Positions 9,591 through 18,585 of a stretch of 64,000 bases of DNA are shown piece by piece. Below the pieces are notes generated by a model. The model made no database searches, was not told the DNA's origin, and saw only the letters and a list, made by a program, of their open reading frames with translations. The position numbers were made by a program, and so were the translations under genes. Each line of letters opens with the position of its first letter. Within the stretch, counting starts at the first letter, position 1. The DNA is from Flagellimonas sp. S3867 (GTDB lineage: Bacteria > Bacteroidota > Bacteroidia > Flavobacteriales > Flavobacteriaceae), in NCBI RefSeq assembly GCF_014698935.1, contig NZ_JACVMN010000001.1, positions 558,001 through 622,000 on the forward strand. Reading direction: 5' to 3'.

Positions 9591-9841
9591 AATCCAATAA
9601 TGAAACCCAAAGGTCCCGACAAAATGGAAGATACTGTAGTTAGCAGGTCCTTATAATCATTTGTTTTAAAATCACTGGTATTATAACCAATAATAAAGGT
9701 CACAAAAATCACACAAAAGAAAAGTATCACAAATACCATAGCCAATACTCCACGGTTCTTTTCACGCTTTTCATCCACGTTGGGTTTTATTACAATATTC
9801 TCTAATCTTTGTCCTATGTTGGATAGTATGTTGCCTTCCAT
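9536..9841 (-). CDS. Small two-helix membrane protein, hypothetical
   Basis: 101 residues. A charged N-terminal segment (about 1-32) is followed by a strong transmembrane helix (LAMVFVILFFCVIFVTFIIGY, about 33-53), a polar loop with an acidic stretch, and a second hydrophobic segment (VSSILSGPLGFIIGFYF, about 70-86) ending in a polar tail. I do not recognise the family. It follows the 63-residue helical protein gene by 6 bases on the same strand, so both are probably in one transcript with the flavoprotein gene upstream. Confidence 0.65.
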   Translation of the reverse strand: MEGNILSNIGQRLENIVIKPNVDEKREKNRGVLAMVFVILFFCVIFVTFIIGYNTSDFKTNDYKDLLTTVSSILSGPLGFIIGFYFKEKQSTPSNTEETGA

Positions 9842-9847
9842 ATCAGT

Positions 9848-10039
9848 TTATTTTTTTCGAATTTTATAGGAGGGATATTCCCTTTCAAGCTCATTTTTTA
9901 ATTCTTCCTGCATCTTGTCCACCTCTTGCTCATCTGGAGTGCTTAGGTCTTTATCTTTGTTCAATTCTATGATTCGTTCCAAGATTTTCTTGGTCAATCT
10001 TAGTTCGTATTCCATTTCTAATCTGGATTTTCTTACCAT
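9848..10039 (-). CDS. Small charged helical protein, hypothetical
   Basis: 63 residues, almost all predicted helix, with abundant Lys and Glu and a heptad-like Leu/Ile pattern (LRLTKKILERIIELNKDKD; MQEELKNELEREY). It has no signal peptide and no membrane segment, so it should be cytoplasmic. The start ATG follows an A-rich leader 27 bases after the flavoprotein gene stop. Family unknown. Position suggests cotranscription with the flavoprotein and the two-helix membrane protein. Confidence 0.55.
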   Translation of the reverse strand: MVRKSRLEMEYELRLTKKILERIIELNKDKDLSTPDEQEVDKMQEELKNELEREYPSYKIRKK

Positions 10040-10066
10040 ATTATTACAATTAATATTTCAATTCTA

Positions 10067-11668
10067 TTATACCAAAGACTTGATCAAGTTGGGATCATTA
10101 ACCGTTTCCTTGATCGCAAGACCGGTTTGTGTTAGAAACTCGTTGGAGAATAATTTTTGCATTTCATCACTCAATAGCGCGCATCGATATTCACGCCATG
10201 TTTTGGCATCTTGTCCATACATATGATCAATAAGTCCTGGAAACGCCCAATCAGCATTCTTTCCCCAATGGATGGTAAATGGAATATTGCTGTTTTTTAA
10301 GGCTTGTATCATTTTTTTGGAAAAACCTTTCAAGGTCCCTATGTTCTTTTTCTCGTTCCATAGCACCCCGTCAATCTCAACCATACAGGTTGTAGGGAAT
10401 CTGGCAAATGATAAGGTAGCCTTGGATTTTTTAATAAAACGCATAGCAAAAATTCCAGGTATTGGACCTTCATCAATGCTCACTTTTGTAAGTACTTCCA
10501 AGGCTTTTTTAGAATTTTTATGATCCACTCCGAAGGAGCAGGCAAAGGCAGGGCCTTGGTATGGTGCATCCCAAAATGTTTCTGCCAAAGTCCCTGTTGA
10601 TTCTTCGTTCACCTTGGGCAGTATTGAATTTTTAAGGGCATTGATAAATATGGGAATGGTACTCGGGACCCTAGAACCAATTTCCACCGCGAGATTTACC
10701 AAATCTCTATAAATCGATTTTTTGATTACTGGAAAGGGATCAGGATAATTTAGCTTAAACGGCTTTTTGTACATAAGCTCCACCACATAGTTACCGTTGT
10801 CTTTATATTGATTTACAAATACTTTATAGTGATATGGAATGTTTCCGTTTCCGGCCGAATCCAGTTCGGAAGGAATGGATTTAAATCCTTTAAAATCCAA
10901 ACTCTCGGCCAAAGCAATGGCCTTGTCCTTTTTCAATTCTCGTACGTAGCGCTTGATCAAAAACAGATTTTGGGCCTCTATGACCACGCCATGAATAAAT
11001 CCAAAAGAACCTAAGCCCACCAATGCGGCATTGAAGAGTCCATCGTTTCTTATTACCCGCGATCTCAACTTTTGCACAAACACATCGTTCAATGCCGGCT
11101 TGGTATGTCGTTCCAAGTACACAATATCCCCTGGGTCCGGACCAATAATAAGATTCAATCCAACAACATAATCTTGAACAGAGCCAACATTGATTCCAGA
11201 ACCATGGACCCCAGTCGAAATACAACCTGCTATGGTCTGGCCATTACTTGCTCCTGAAGTTTTTAAAGATTTACCATGTCCCGCCAACTTTTCCGAGACC
11301 TCCTTGATATTGTTTCCACATTGAAACAGAAATAGATTGGACGCTTCATAACTGGATAGCGCATGTAAATCTTGGTCCATAAAGGAAAAATAGGTGTTCA
11401 TATGGCCATTGTAGTGCATGCTATCCTTTTGATGCGCAATTTTAGACATGGACCATGCTGAGCCATATGCCCTAAACCCCATGTTCTTGTTCTTGGCTTC
11501 CTTTATCAATTTCTGGATTTCTTGTGCGGCATCATTATAGCGATCAAGTGTTGACGGCATAAGTGCAGAGGCTTCCAATTTGGTCTTGTAAAGCGTTTTT
11601 AAGGGGAAAGGTCCATTTGCGTGGAGTGTGTCCCAGTCGTTCAGTGAAAGTTTTGTTGTTCTGGCCAT
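10067..11668 (-). CDS. FAD-binding oxidoreductase, ALO/gulonolactone-oxidase-like
   Basis: 533 residues. The N-terminal half is a PCMH-type FAD-binding domain: GFRAYGSAWSMSKIA (about 64-78), the pyrophosphate-binding stretch ASNGQTIAGCISTGVHGSG (about 138-156) and ALVGLGSFGFIHGVVIEA (about 215-232). The C-terminal half ends with IHWGKNADW and YGQDAKTWREYR, like the substrate domain of D-arabinono-1,4-lactone oxidase. Such enzymes oxidise sugar lactones or alcohols with FAD. No covalent-flavin motif is certain. No signal peptide is visible, so it is probably cytoplasmic. It lies just downstream of the Bor-like lipoprotein gene. Confidence 0.8.
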   Translation of the reverse strand: MARTTKLSLNDWDTLHANGPFPLKTLYKTKLEASALMPSTLDRYNDAAQEIQKLIKEAKNKNMGFRAYGSAWSMSKIAHQKDSMHYNGHMNTYFSFMDQDLHALSSYEASNLFLFQCGNNIKEVSEKLAGHGKSLKTSGASNGQTIAGCISTGVHGSGINVGSVQDYVVGLNLIIGPDPGDIVYLERHTKPALNDVFVQKLRSRVIRNDGLFNAALVGLGSFGFIHGVVIEAQNLFLIKRYVRELKKDKAIALAESLDFKGFKSIPSELDSAGNGNIPYHYKVFVNQYKDNGNYVVELMYKKPFKLNYPDPFPVIKKSIYRDLVNLAVEIGSRVPSTIPIFINALKNSILPKVNEESTGTLAETFWDAPYQGPAFACSFGVDHKNSKKALEVLTKVSIDEGPIPGIFAMRFIKKSKATLSFARFPTTCMVEIDGVLWNEKKNIGTLKGFSKKMIQALKNSNIPFTIHWGKNADWAFPGLIDHMYGQDAKTWREYRCALLSDEMQKLFSNEFLTQTGLAIKETVNDPNLIKSLV

Positions 11669-11685
11669 ACCAATTTTATTTTAGG

Positions 11686-12039
11686 TTATTTCATGCAGAC
11701 ATATTTTATTTTCACCAATCGTTTTCTGCCAAAGGTGATGGTACTAAGCAGCACTCCACCCAACGTATTGCGGTACTCCACAGTATGCAATTTTCCTGTA
11801 GGGCATTTGTCGTTAACTTTAATCAAATACGTGAAATCCTTGTCGGCGACACCAATGGTTATAACGGTATCGAGCTCAATGACCTCCATATCCCTATAAT
11901 AATCGTCCCGTACAATGGGAGCTGCCGGATTATAGGCCCCCTCAACACTTCTTAAACGGACCGAGTAACAGGAATTGAATAACAAAATCAGCAAAAACAA
12001 ACTGAGTATTACCGTTATAACATGTCTTTTAATATTCAT
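11686..12039 (-). CDS. Small lipoprotein resembling the Bor family
   Basis: 117 residues with a lipoprotein signal (LFLLILLFNSC, Cys at about 24). The C-terminal part, with KCPTGKLHTVEYRN then GGVLLSTITFGRKRLVKIKYVC, has the spacing and hydrophobic pattern of phage-lambda Bor-type lipoproteins (a Cys-containing strand, a LxxxTxG core, a final Cys). Bor is linked to serum resistance in E. coli, but Bacteroidota homologues have no proven role. The resemblance is by eye. First gene of a probable short operon with the flavoprotein gene 17 bases downstream. Confidence 0.6.
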   Translation of the reverse strand: MNIKRHVITVILSLFLLILLFNSCYSVRLRSVEGAYNPAAPIVRDDYYRDMEVIELDTVITIGVADKDFTYLIKVNDKCPTGKLHTVEYRNTLGGVLLSTITFGRKRLVKIKYVCMK

Positions 12040-12386
12040 ATGATATTTTTTTGTAAAAAGTATTGATATAACAAGCCAAACCTGTTAGACAGGCGGATAC
12101 TTCTTTAATAATAAAGGGGGAATTTTAGCCCAAGAAGAAATTCTTGAGATTTAAATTTATGAAATAATCGGCATACTCCATTGCAGAAAAACCTTAAAAA
12201 AATTAAGGTTTTTCTTTGATTGTTAGGACATTACAATGGAAATTGGATGCTATTCAAAATATTGCCGCCAACAATCTAACACTACATTTTATTGTATTAA
12301 CCGCTAGATCAATACTATTTTAAAATCATTTTGTCGGTTGATTTTAATAATGAGGCCAAAGTATCAGGTATGGGTTTGGAATGTTG
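12040..12386. other. Intergenic region without a gene
   Basis: About 350 AT-rich bases between two minus-strand genes. It contains the inverted repeat at 12185-12215 (listed as a terminator candidate) and should hold the promoter of the Bor-like gene. I see nothing else. Confidence 0.5.
12185..12215 (-). terminator. Perfect 13-base inverted repeat, candidate terminator
   Basis: Arms AGAAAAACCTTAA (12185-12197) and TTAAGGTTTTTCT (12203-12215) pair perfectly around a five-A centre. The stem is AT-rich with only two central G-C pairs plus one near the base. It lies 170 bases after the stop of the 12387 gene, so its role as terminator is plausible but not certain; it is symmetrical and could act in both directions. 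Confidence 0.45.
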
Positions 12387-13490
12387 TTACTTTATCTTTA
12401 ATCCTTCAGAATTTGTAAATCTTCCGGTGACCAGCCAACCTCCAAAGTCCTCTGAAACAGCCATTATAAGCGTATTTTTTCCTTTCTTAAGATTGAGATA
12501 GACACCATCAAAAAGCCCTATGGTACCCAGATATCTGTAATCTCTTGTTTGAAACTTATTGGTGCCCCTGTAAATGGGTTCTCCATTTAGAATGACCACT
12601 ACCCTATCGCTATACCCAAATTGAAATAACCTGGAAACATCCGAACTGGAAGTAATGGTAATTTTGGCCAAAACCGTATTTCCGGGTGTTTCGTTTCGCA
12701 ATTCAACTGCTCTGGAGATATTGGCGGCGACACCCTCTTCCACGTAAATTTTTTTGTTCCATTTTAAGCGGGAGATCAAAGAGCCAATGTTTTTTGTGGC
12801 CTCCAGTTCTTTTTCCTCGAATTTGTCAGATACCGCCCACTCCCCTATTACATTCTCAATAGGTTCCCTCGTTCCTGGGTCAAAGTTTTGGATGACCGGA
12901 GTCTGTTGGTCGATTTTGATGTTGGCAATATGAAAACCACGAACAAGTCCACCTGAAAAACTTACCCCTCCTGCTTTGGGCTCATGAAATAACTGCCAAG
13001 AAAGATGTGGTGTTTCCGAATAATCTAAAAATATCTGGGCCCGACGGTCGTTGACTACAATTTTTACATGGGTCCATTTATCAAAGGTATATTTATGTCG
13101 GAACGAATACTTGGGGCCAAAGTAAAACTGCCAATTAGAAAGTCCATTGATTACGGGATTAGCTTGGTTAGCATCTGGATTTCCAGATTGATGTGGCCGG
13201 ATGTAAAATTGCTCCGAGTTACTATCATTTATTCTGAAGTAGACTCCAGGAAATCCGCGATCTTCGGTTAAATAAATGTCATACTCTATGGTCCCGTTTA
13301 AAAAGGATATATCCTTTAAACCAACTGTCCCCCCTTTAAAATAGATGGTCTTATGTCCCTTGAAATCCTCAAAGATGTACGACTGTGTGTTCATTTCCAG
13401 ATGAACTGTGTCCAAGGGAATAGCTTCTTGACTGAGACTAAATAATAGATTAAAAAGAAAGAGAATGGATAAAATGATTGTTTTGTTCAT
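12387..13490 (-). CDS. Secreted protein with concanavalin-like (DUF1080/LamG-type) N-terminal domain
   Basis: 367 residues from the ATG at 13490, selected because a signal peptide (NKTIILSILFLFNLLFSLSQ) starts there; the in-frame extension to 13574 has no leader character. Residues about 25-200 look like a jelly-roll domain of the 3-keto-disaccharide hydrolase/LamG kind (NGTIEYDIYLTEDRGFPGVYFRIND; KWTHVKIVVNDRRAQIFLDY). The C-terminal part (about 230-365) is a second beta-sandwich-like region (RLFQFGYSDRVVVILNGEPIYRG). It may bind or act on sugars; catalytic residues are not evident. It is divergent from the membrane HTH regulator at 13620. Confidence 0.65.
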   Translation of the reverse strand: MNKTIILSILFLFNLLFSLSQEAIPLDTVHLEMNTQSYIFEDFKGHKTIYFKGGTVGLKDISFLNGTIEYDIYLTEDRGFPGVYFRINDSNSEQFYIRPHQSGNPDANQANPVINGLSNWQFYFGPKYSFRHKYTFDKWTHVKIVVNDRRAQIFLDYSETPHLSWQLFHEPKAGGVSFSGGLVRGFHIANIKIDQQTPVIQNFDPGTREPIENVIGEWAVSDKFEEKELEATKNIGSLISRLKWNKKIYVEEGVAANISRAVELRNETPGNTVLAKITITSSSDVSRLFQFGYSDRVVVILNGEPIYRGTNKFQTRDYRYLGTIGLFDGVYLNLKKGKNTLIMAVSEDFGGWLVTGRFTNSEGLKIK

Positions 13491-13619
13491 GACTTCGTAT
13501 TTTTTGATGTTTCGAAGCTCCAACAAGAGATGCAAAAAGCAAAAACAAGTTCGTTCAAGATGGTTCATTCCCATTCAGGCTGCATTTTTTTTGTGATCTT
13601 TGTTTTGTAAAAACTAAAA

Positions 13620-14885
13620 ATGCGTTCGGAACACCAATTGGTAAAAAAATGTTTGTTGCGCATCGAGAATATCCTTGGATGGGGAGCTTCCGATGCTTGG
13701 CATAATGATATGTTCCTTGAACTTAGCGATCGCATTCAGCAACAGACCAAAGTACTTCTGAGTCCTGTTACCCTAAAAAGGGTTTGGGGCCGGGTCGATT
13801 ATAAAAGCGCTCCAAGCATTACCACGCTAAATACACTTGCCAAATTTGCAGGTTTTGAAAATTGGAGGGATTTTAAAAGTAAAACATCAACAAGAAAAAA
13901 TTCTAGGATTTCTAAATTGATTGCCGCCAATCTCGGCGTGATTATGTTGGGTGCTTCGGTGATGACCATCATTTTTATTTCATTATTCTCCTTAAAAGGG
14001 CCTGCTGAAGAAGATGAACCAATCGATGTTTCCAAAGTGGTTTTTGAAAGCAGACCTATTGCCAAAGGACTGCCCAACTCAGTTGTTTTTAACCTTGATC
14101 TGAGCGAAATCGATGCGGACAGCATACACATTCAACAATATTGGGACCCAACCAAGACCATAAATTTAAATCAAGGACAAAAACAGGCCACAGGGCAGTA
14201 TTATTTCCCGGGCTATTTTAGAGCGAAATTATTGGTAGATGGAAAGGTGTTGAAGCAACACGATCTATTTATTAAAACAGAAGGTTGGTTGGGCACATTG
14301 GACTATAGACCAATTCCAAAATATGTCAAATCCAATGCTATTTATGATGGCAAACTTTCTATGCCACCCCATATTTTAACAGAAATTGCAAACGTCGAAG
14401 AACCTTTTTCTTCCACATTCCATATGGTAAAGGATTTTGAGTCCATTTCCGGCGACAATTTCGAGCTTCGCTCAACCATCCAAAATACATATCGTGATAA
14501 ATGGGCAGTATGTCAAAAGGCCTTTATCATTGTTTTGGGAACCAAAGGCGCCATGGTGATCTCATTTGGCATACCTGGTTGTGCCTCGGAATTATATGTG
14601 ATGATGAATGACACCTATCTAAATGGTAAAGAACATGATCTTTCAAAGCTTGGTTTAGACTTGTCTGAAGCCAAAGACATTAGAATAGAAGTCAAGAGCA
14701 AGCAACTCAATATTTTTGTTGAAGACCAGCAACTTTTTTCAGGAAGTTATAAAGAAAGTATGGGTAGAATTGCCGGGGTACGTTATCGATTTTTGGGTGC
14801 GGGAGAAGTTTCACAGAGTAAACTTGCCAACTTGGATGGAAGCTCCAGTATCGACTTTTTGGACGAAAACGTTTTGCTGAAGTAG
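13620..14885 (+). CDS. Membrane-bound HTH regulator with extracytoplasmic sensor-like domain
   Basis: 421 residues. The N-terminus (about 1-85) contains an HTH-like unit common in Bacteroidota (LSPVTLKRVWGRVDY, then STLNTLAKFAGFENWRDF). A single transmembrane helix follows at about 102-124. The rest should lie in the periplasm and ends in strands reading IRIEVKSKQLNIFVEDQQLFSG, like a lectin-type jelly roll. This is a one-component transmembrane regulator layout. It is divergent from the secreted jelly-roll protein gene, 129 bases away, and may control it. Ligand unknown. DNA binding is inferred. Confidence 0.65.
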   Translation: MRSEHQLVKKCLLRIENILGWGASDAWHNDMFLELSDRIQQQTKVLLSPVTLKRVWGRVDYKSAPSITTLNTLAKFAGFENWRDFKSKTSTRKNSRISKLIAANLGVIMLGASVMTIIFISLFSLKGPAEEDEPIDVSKVVFESRPIAKGLPNSVVFNLDLSEIDADSIHIQQYWDPTKTINLNQGQKQATGQYYFPGYFRAKLLVDGKVLKQHDLFIKTEGWLGTLDYRPIPKYVKSNAIYDGKLSMPPHILTEIANVEEPFSSTFHMVKDFESISGDNFELRSTIQNTYRDKWAVCQKAFIIVLGTKGAMVISFGIPGCASELYVMMNDTYLNGKEHDLSKLGLDLSEAKDIRIEVKSKQLNIFVEDQQLFSGSYKESMGRIAGVRYRFLGAGEVSQSKLANLDGSSSIDFLDENVLLK

Positions 14886-14994
14886 ACAAGAAAATTCAGT
14901 TTGTTAGAAATGGTACTTTATTTTCCATTTTTGGAGAGTTCTTCATTATTAACCGTACAATCCCTAATATTGATGTACAATAACTTCAAAAAAA

Positions 14995-16059
14995 ATGAAA
15001 ACGTACAAGGTACTGGTCGTAGGATGTGGAAATATGGGTACTTCACATGCCAGGGCTTATCATAAACTACCACAATTTGAGATTGTTGGATTGGTCAGCC
15101 GAAATCCAGAGAGCAGAAATCGATTATCCGATGAATTGGGTGGATTACCTACTTATTCAGATTTTGAAGAGGCCCTAAAATTGGCCAAGCCCGATGTTGT
15201 TTCCATCAATACCTATCCCGAAACACATGCCGACTATGTTCGAAAAAGTTTGAACGCAAAGGCCCATGTTTTTGTTGAAAAACCTATAGCCACTACGGTC
15301 AAGGATTCCATAGAATTGGTGCAATTGGCCAAAGCCAACAACCTTAAATTAGTCGTTGGATATATTTTGAGAGTTCACCCTGCTTGGAAGAAATTTGTCG
15401 CTCTTGCCCAGGATTTGGGAAAACCTTTGGTTATGCGCATGAACCTGAATCAGCAGAGTTGTGGAGTTCAATGGGAGACACACAAGAATCTTATGAAATC
15501 TATGTCCCCTATTGTAGACTGTGGGGTCCACTATGTGGACATCATGTGCTTAATGACCCAGGCAAAACCTGTTAAGGTCAGCGGTATTGGCGCCAAATTA
15601 TCCCATGAAATTGATGCTGAAATGTACAATTACGGACAATTACAGGTAACTTTTGATGATGGTTCCGTGGGTTGGTATGAAGCTGGCTGGGGGCCCATGA
15701 TCAGTGAAACAGCTTTTTTTGTAAAGGATGTTATGGGGCCAAAAGGGAGTGTGAGCATAGCCGAAAAAACAGATACAGCATCGCAAAATATTGATGAACA
15801 TACGCAGACTGGAGCTTTACACATGCACTATAGCGATATTGATGAAAGTGGTAATTTTCTTAGAAAAGATGAGTTGATCCCAATTGAAAATGAGCCTTCC
15901 CATGATGAACTTTGCCAACTGGAGCAGGAGTATTTACTAAAAGCCATTGAAGAGGATTTAGATTTGGACCAACATTTAGAAGATGCAGTTAATAGCCTAA
16001 ATATTGTTTTGGCGGCAGATGAATCATTCCGAAGTGGAAAAACGGTCTATCTCGATTAA
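14995..16059 (+). CDS. Gfo/Idh/MocA family NAD(P)-dependent oxidoreductase
   Basis: 354 residues. N-terminal Rossmann fold with GCGNMG at 10-15, the family motif Glu95-Lys96-Pro97 (FVEKPIATT) and a C-terminal alpha/beta domain with DCGVHYVDIM, whose His179 is the usual catalytic position. Members oxidise or reduce sugars, inositols or amino sugars. No signal peptide, so cytoplasmic. Its stop overlaps by 4 bases the stop of the convergent NagB-like gene, and a sugar symporter and GH4 glycosidase gene follow, which suggests a role in sugar catabolism. Substrate unknown. Confidence 0.88.
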   Translation: MKTYKVLVVGCGNMGTSHARAYHKLPQFEIVGLVSRNPESRNRLSDELGGLPTYSDFEEALKLAKPDVVSINTYPETHADYVRKSLNAKAHVFVEKPIATTVKDSIELVQLAKANNLKLVVGYILRVHPAWKKFVALAQDLGKPLVMRMNLNQQSCGVQWETHKNLMKSMSPIVDCGVHYVDIMCLMTQAKPVKVSGIGAKLSHEIDAEMYNYGQLQVTFDDGSVGWYEAGWGPMISETAFFVKDVMGPKGSVSIAEKTDTASQNIDEHTQTGALHMHYSDIDESGNFLRKDELIPIENEPSHDELCQLEQEYLLKAIEEDLDLDQHLEDAVNSLNIVLAADESFRSGKTVYLD

Positions 16060-16754
16060 TCCATAACAAAACAATCAACATTGTTATGCATCCACAAGAA
16101 GGAAGCCGGGCATTGCGGGTCCACTTTTGAGGACAAAAGCTGCTGTTTTGCTTTCTCCTTTCCTTCCCCAGAGATCAAAAGGACCACTCTTTTTGAATTC
16201 AGGATATCCTTGATGCCCAAAGTCATACCAAATTCTGGTTTTTGCATTTGATTTGCTATCATATTGTGCTGTTGAGATTCAGCGGCCAAATGTGCCACAT
16301 GACATTCTTGAGTGGAAGAAGCAGGAGGTTCGTTGAATCCTAAGTGTCCATTTTTGCCCAATCCTAAAACACATAGATCTATTGGCCCCTCTTCAATTAA
16401 CTTACGCTGTATTCGAATACATTCTTTTTCAGGATTTCTGGTTTCCTCGTCGAAAGCAATACAATTCTTTGTTGCAATTTTCAGCGGTTTAACGAGCTCT
16501 TTTTGCAGGTATGTTTCGCAACTTCCATTCTTGTCCTTCAATCCTATCCATTCATCCAACTTGATTATTCGCAATCTTGCATAGCGCTCCGAATTAGATA
16601 TAGCGTCCTCCACCAATTTTCTGTAGACCGGTAATGGAGAATTCCCTGTTGCCGCACATAAAAGCAAATCAGGTTTTCTATCAATTTCTTTTATCAATAA
16701 TTCAACCGCAGCAGTTGCGAAGGGCTTTTTGTTTTCAAAGTGATGAATTCTCAT
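16056..16754 (-). CDS. NagB/GalN-6-P isomerase-like amino-sugar phosphate isomerase-deaminase
   Basis: 232 residues, a little shorter than hexameric NagB (about 266), like galactosamine-6-phosphate isomerases. Motifs: AATGNSPLPVYRKL (34-47), LDEW with Asp67 as likely catalytic base, and GLGKNGHLGFNEP (131-143) with His137 for ring opening. It should convert a hexosamine-6-phosphate to a ketohexose phosphate plus ammonia; 6-phosphogluconolactonase is a less likely reading since GHLGFNEP is NagB-like. It lies 4 bases downstream of the symporter gene in a symporter-GH4 transcription unit. Confidence 0.8.
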   Translation of the reverse strand: MRIHHFENKKPFATAAVELLIKEIDRKPDLLLCAATGNSPLPVYRKLVEDAISNSERYARLRIIKLDEWIGLKDKNGSCETYLQKELVKPLKIATKNCIAFDEETRNPEKECIRIQRKLIEEGPIDLCVLGLGKNGHLGFNEPPASSTQECHVAHLAAESQQHNMIANQMQKPEFGMTLGIKDILNSKRVVLLISGEGKEKAKQQLLSSKVDPQCPASFLWMHNNVDCFVMD

Positions 16755-16758
16755 GTCC

Positions 16759-18549
16759 TTATTGCGTTTTCACTTTTTCCACAAGTCGTATAGTAAACCA
16801 TCCGCTAATCAATCCAATACACAGTAAAATTGATGCGTAGAGGTATCGTCCGAGCACAGCATGTCCAACACTGAAAAGAATACTATTTAAAAAAACAACA
16901 CCAAGGGCAAACCCCATCCAACTCATTTTACTTCCTTCAAACGAGGTCCTGCCAGTTGTTATCTGAGATGCTATTGGACCCCACCATCCTTTAGGACTCA
17001 CCTTTTTATAAAAAGTGATAAGTGTTTGGTTAGCAACAGGTTTTGTCATAAAGGTGACTAACAAACTAACGACAGTACACATTAGTAAAATAACTGTTGC
17101 CCTGATCAGTGCATGCTCATCATTGTACCAAATGTTTACTTCCATAAGAAAAGAATCGCTGATCCATCCCATATTATATAACCCTTTGGCAAGCAAATGA
17201 CCATTGGCAAGAACTAAAGCTGAAATCATTGCGGTTATTTCGGACCACGCGTTGATTCGCCACCAAAACCATCGGAGCATTAGAATTATGGCTATTCCGG
17301 ATACAATTTCAATGATATAGATCCAGGCTCCTGCTATGCTGTCCATTTGCCAGGCCGCCATTGCTGAAAGCACTAATAAACCTGTAATTCCGATACGGGA
17401 AACCAATAAGTAATGTGAAGGAGTGGCATCCTTTTTTATAAAGCGTTTGTAAATGTCATTCACAATGTACGATCCTCCCCAGCAGAGGTGTGTATCCACC
17501 GTGCTCATAAAAGCTGCCATAAATGCAGCCACCAATAATCCTTTCAAACCTGAAGGCAAAACTTCCAAAATCATCATTGGATAAGCCAACTCAGGGTCAG
17601 CAATCAAAGCGGTCGAAGCTTCTGAAATAGGTAAGATTACAATAGACCCTAAGCCAACCACAATCCAGGGCCATGTGAGAATGACCACTCCGGCAACCGC
17701 AAACCATAATGAAGCCTTTATAGCATGTTTTTCGGTTTTGGCAGAAAAAAGTCGTTGAACAATGTAACCGTCTCCTTGTGCTTGCCCCAGCCATAGTATT
17801 CCAATGAGGCATACAAATGCAATCATCTCAGTGGGACCAATATGGGAAAGATTGGGCAGCATATCCAATACCCCTGCGGGAGCATCTGATCGCAACGCAA
17901 TCTGGGAAGCAAGTTCTGTGGGGCCGCCAATTTGAACCAAGATCAAAATAGCCAAAAGAATGGTACTGATCGTACCTGCCGAAAAGTGAAGCATATCCAA
18001 AATGACAACACCTTTAATACCGGAAACCAAAGTATGTATCAATGCATAACCACAGGTAACGATCAACGCAAATTCGGCACTCCAGCCCAGCATAATTTGG
18101 GAAAATTTCAGCATGGCCAGCATTACCCATCCCAATGTTATGCAATTCTTGAAAATTCCGTAGAAAGCTGCTGTGAATCCGCGAAGTACGGAAGCTGATT
18201 TGCCGCTGTATCTCATTTCAATAAGTTCGGCATCGGTTAAAATTTCGGCTCTTCGCCAGTATTTGGCATAAAAGAACACCATCATCATTATCCCGATACC
18301 CAGGTACCACCATAGCCAATTGCCATAAATACCCTTGCTTCTTACCAAAGCGGTTACAGCGAGTGGGGCATCTGTGGCAAACCATGTAGCAGCAATTGAG
18401 GTTCCCAACAACCACCAAGGCAGACTGCGCCCTGCAACAAAAAAATCCGTGATATTCTTGGATTTGTGTTTGGCAACAAAAATGCCTATTGTGATCGTAA
18501 CTAGCATGTAAGCTATAATTACAATCCAATCCAGTGTTTCAAGACCCAT
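16759..18549 (-). CDS. Sodium:solute symporter (SSS family)
   Basis: 596 residues with about 13-14 hydrophobic helices spread along the chain. The N-terminus reads DWIVIIAYMLVTITIGIFVAKHKSKNITDFFVAGRSLPWW, the SSS/SGLT signature region (FxxAGRxLPWW), and LLVAAFMAAFMSTVDTHL near residue 355 is the conserved Na+ site helix. It should take up a sugar or similar solute with Na+ across the inner membrane. Neighbours (GH4 glycosidase 36 bases upstream, NagB-like gene 4 bases downstream) make a glycoside or amino-sugar oligomer a plausible substrate. Confidence 0.9.
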   Translation of the reverse strand: MGLETLDWIVIIAYMLVTITIGIFVAKHKSKNITDFFVAGRSLPWWLLGTSIAATWFATDAPLAVTALVRSKGIYGNWLWWYLGIGIMMMVFFYAKYWRRAEILTDAELIEMRYSGKSASVLRGFTAAFYGIFKNCITLGWVMLAMLKFSQIMLGWSAEFALIVTCGYALIHTLVSGIKGVVILDMLHFSAGTISTILLAILILVQIGGPTELASQIALRSDAPAGVLDMLPNLSHIGPTEMIAFVCLIGILWLGQAQGDGYIVQRLFSAKTEKHAIKASLWFAVAGVVILTWPWIVVGLGSIVILPISEASTALIADPELAYPMMILEVLPSGLKGLLVAAFMAAFMSTVDTHLCWGGSYIVNDIYKRFIKKDATPSHYLLVSRIGITGLLVLSAMAAWQMDSIAGAWIYIIEIVSGIAIILMLRWFWWRINAWSEITAMISALVLANGHLLAKGLYNMGWISDSFLMEVNIWYNDEHALIRATVILLMCTVVSLLVTFMTKPVANQTLITFYKKVSPKGWWGPIASQITTGRTSFEGSKMSWMGFALGVVFLNSILFSVGHAVLGRYLYASILLCIGLISGWFTIRLVEKVKTQ

Positions 18550-18585
18550 AAATCACGTAATTTAATTTCTGATTTGCATACATAA

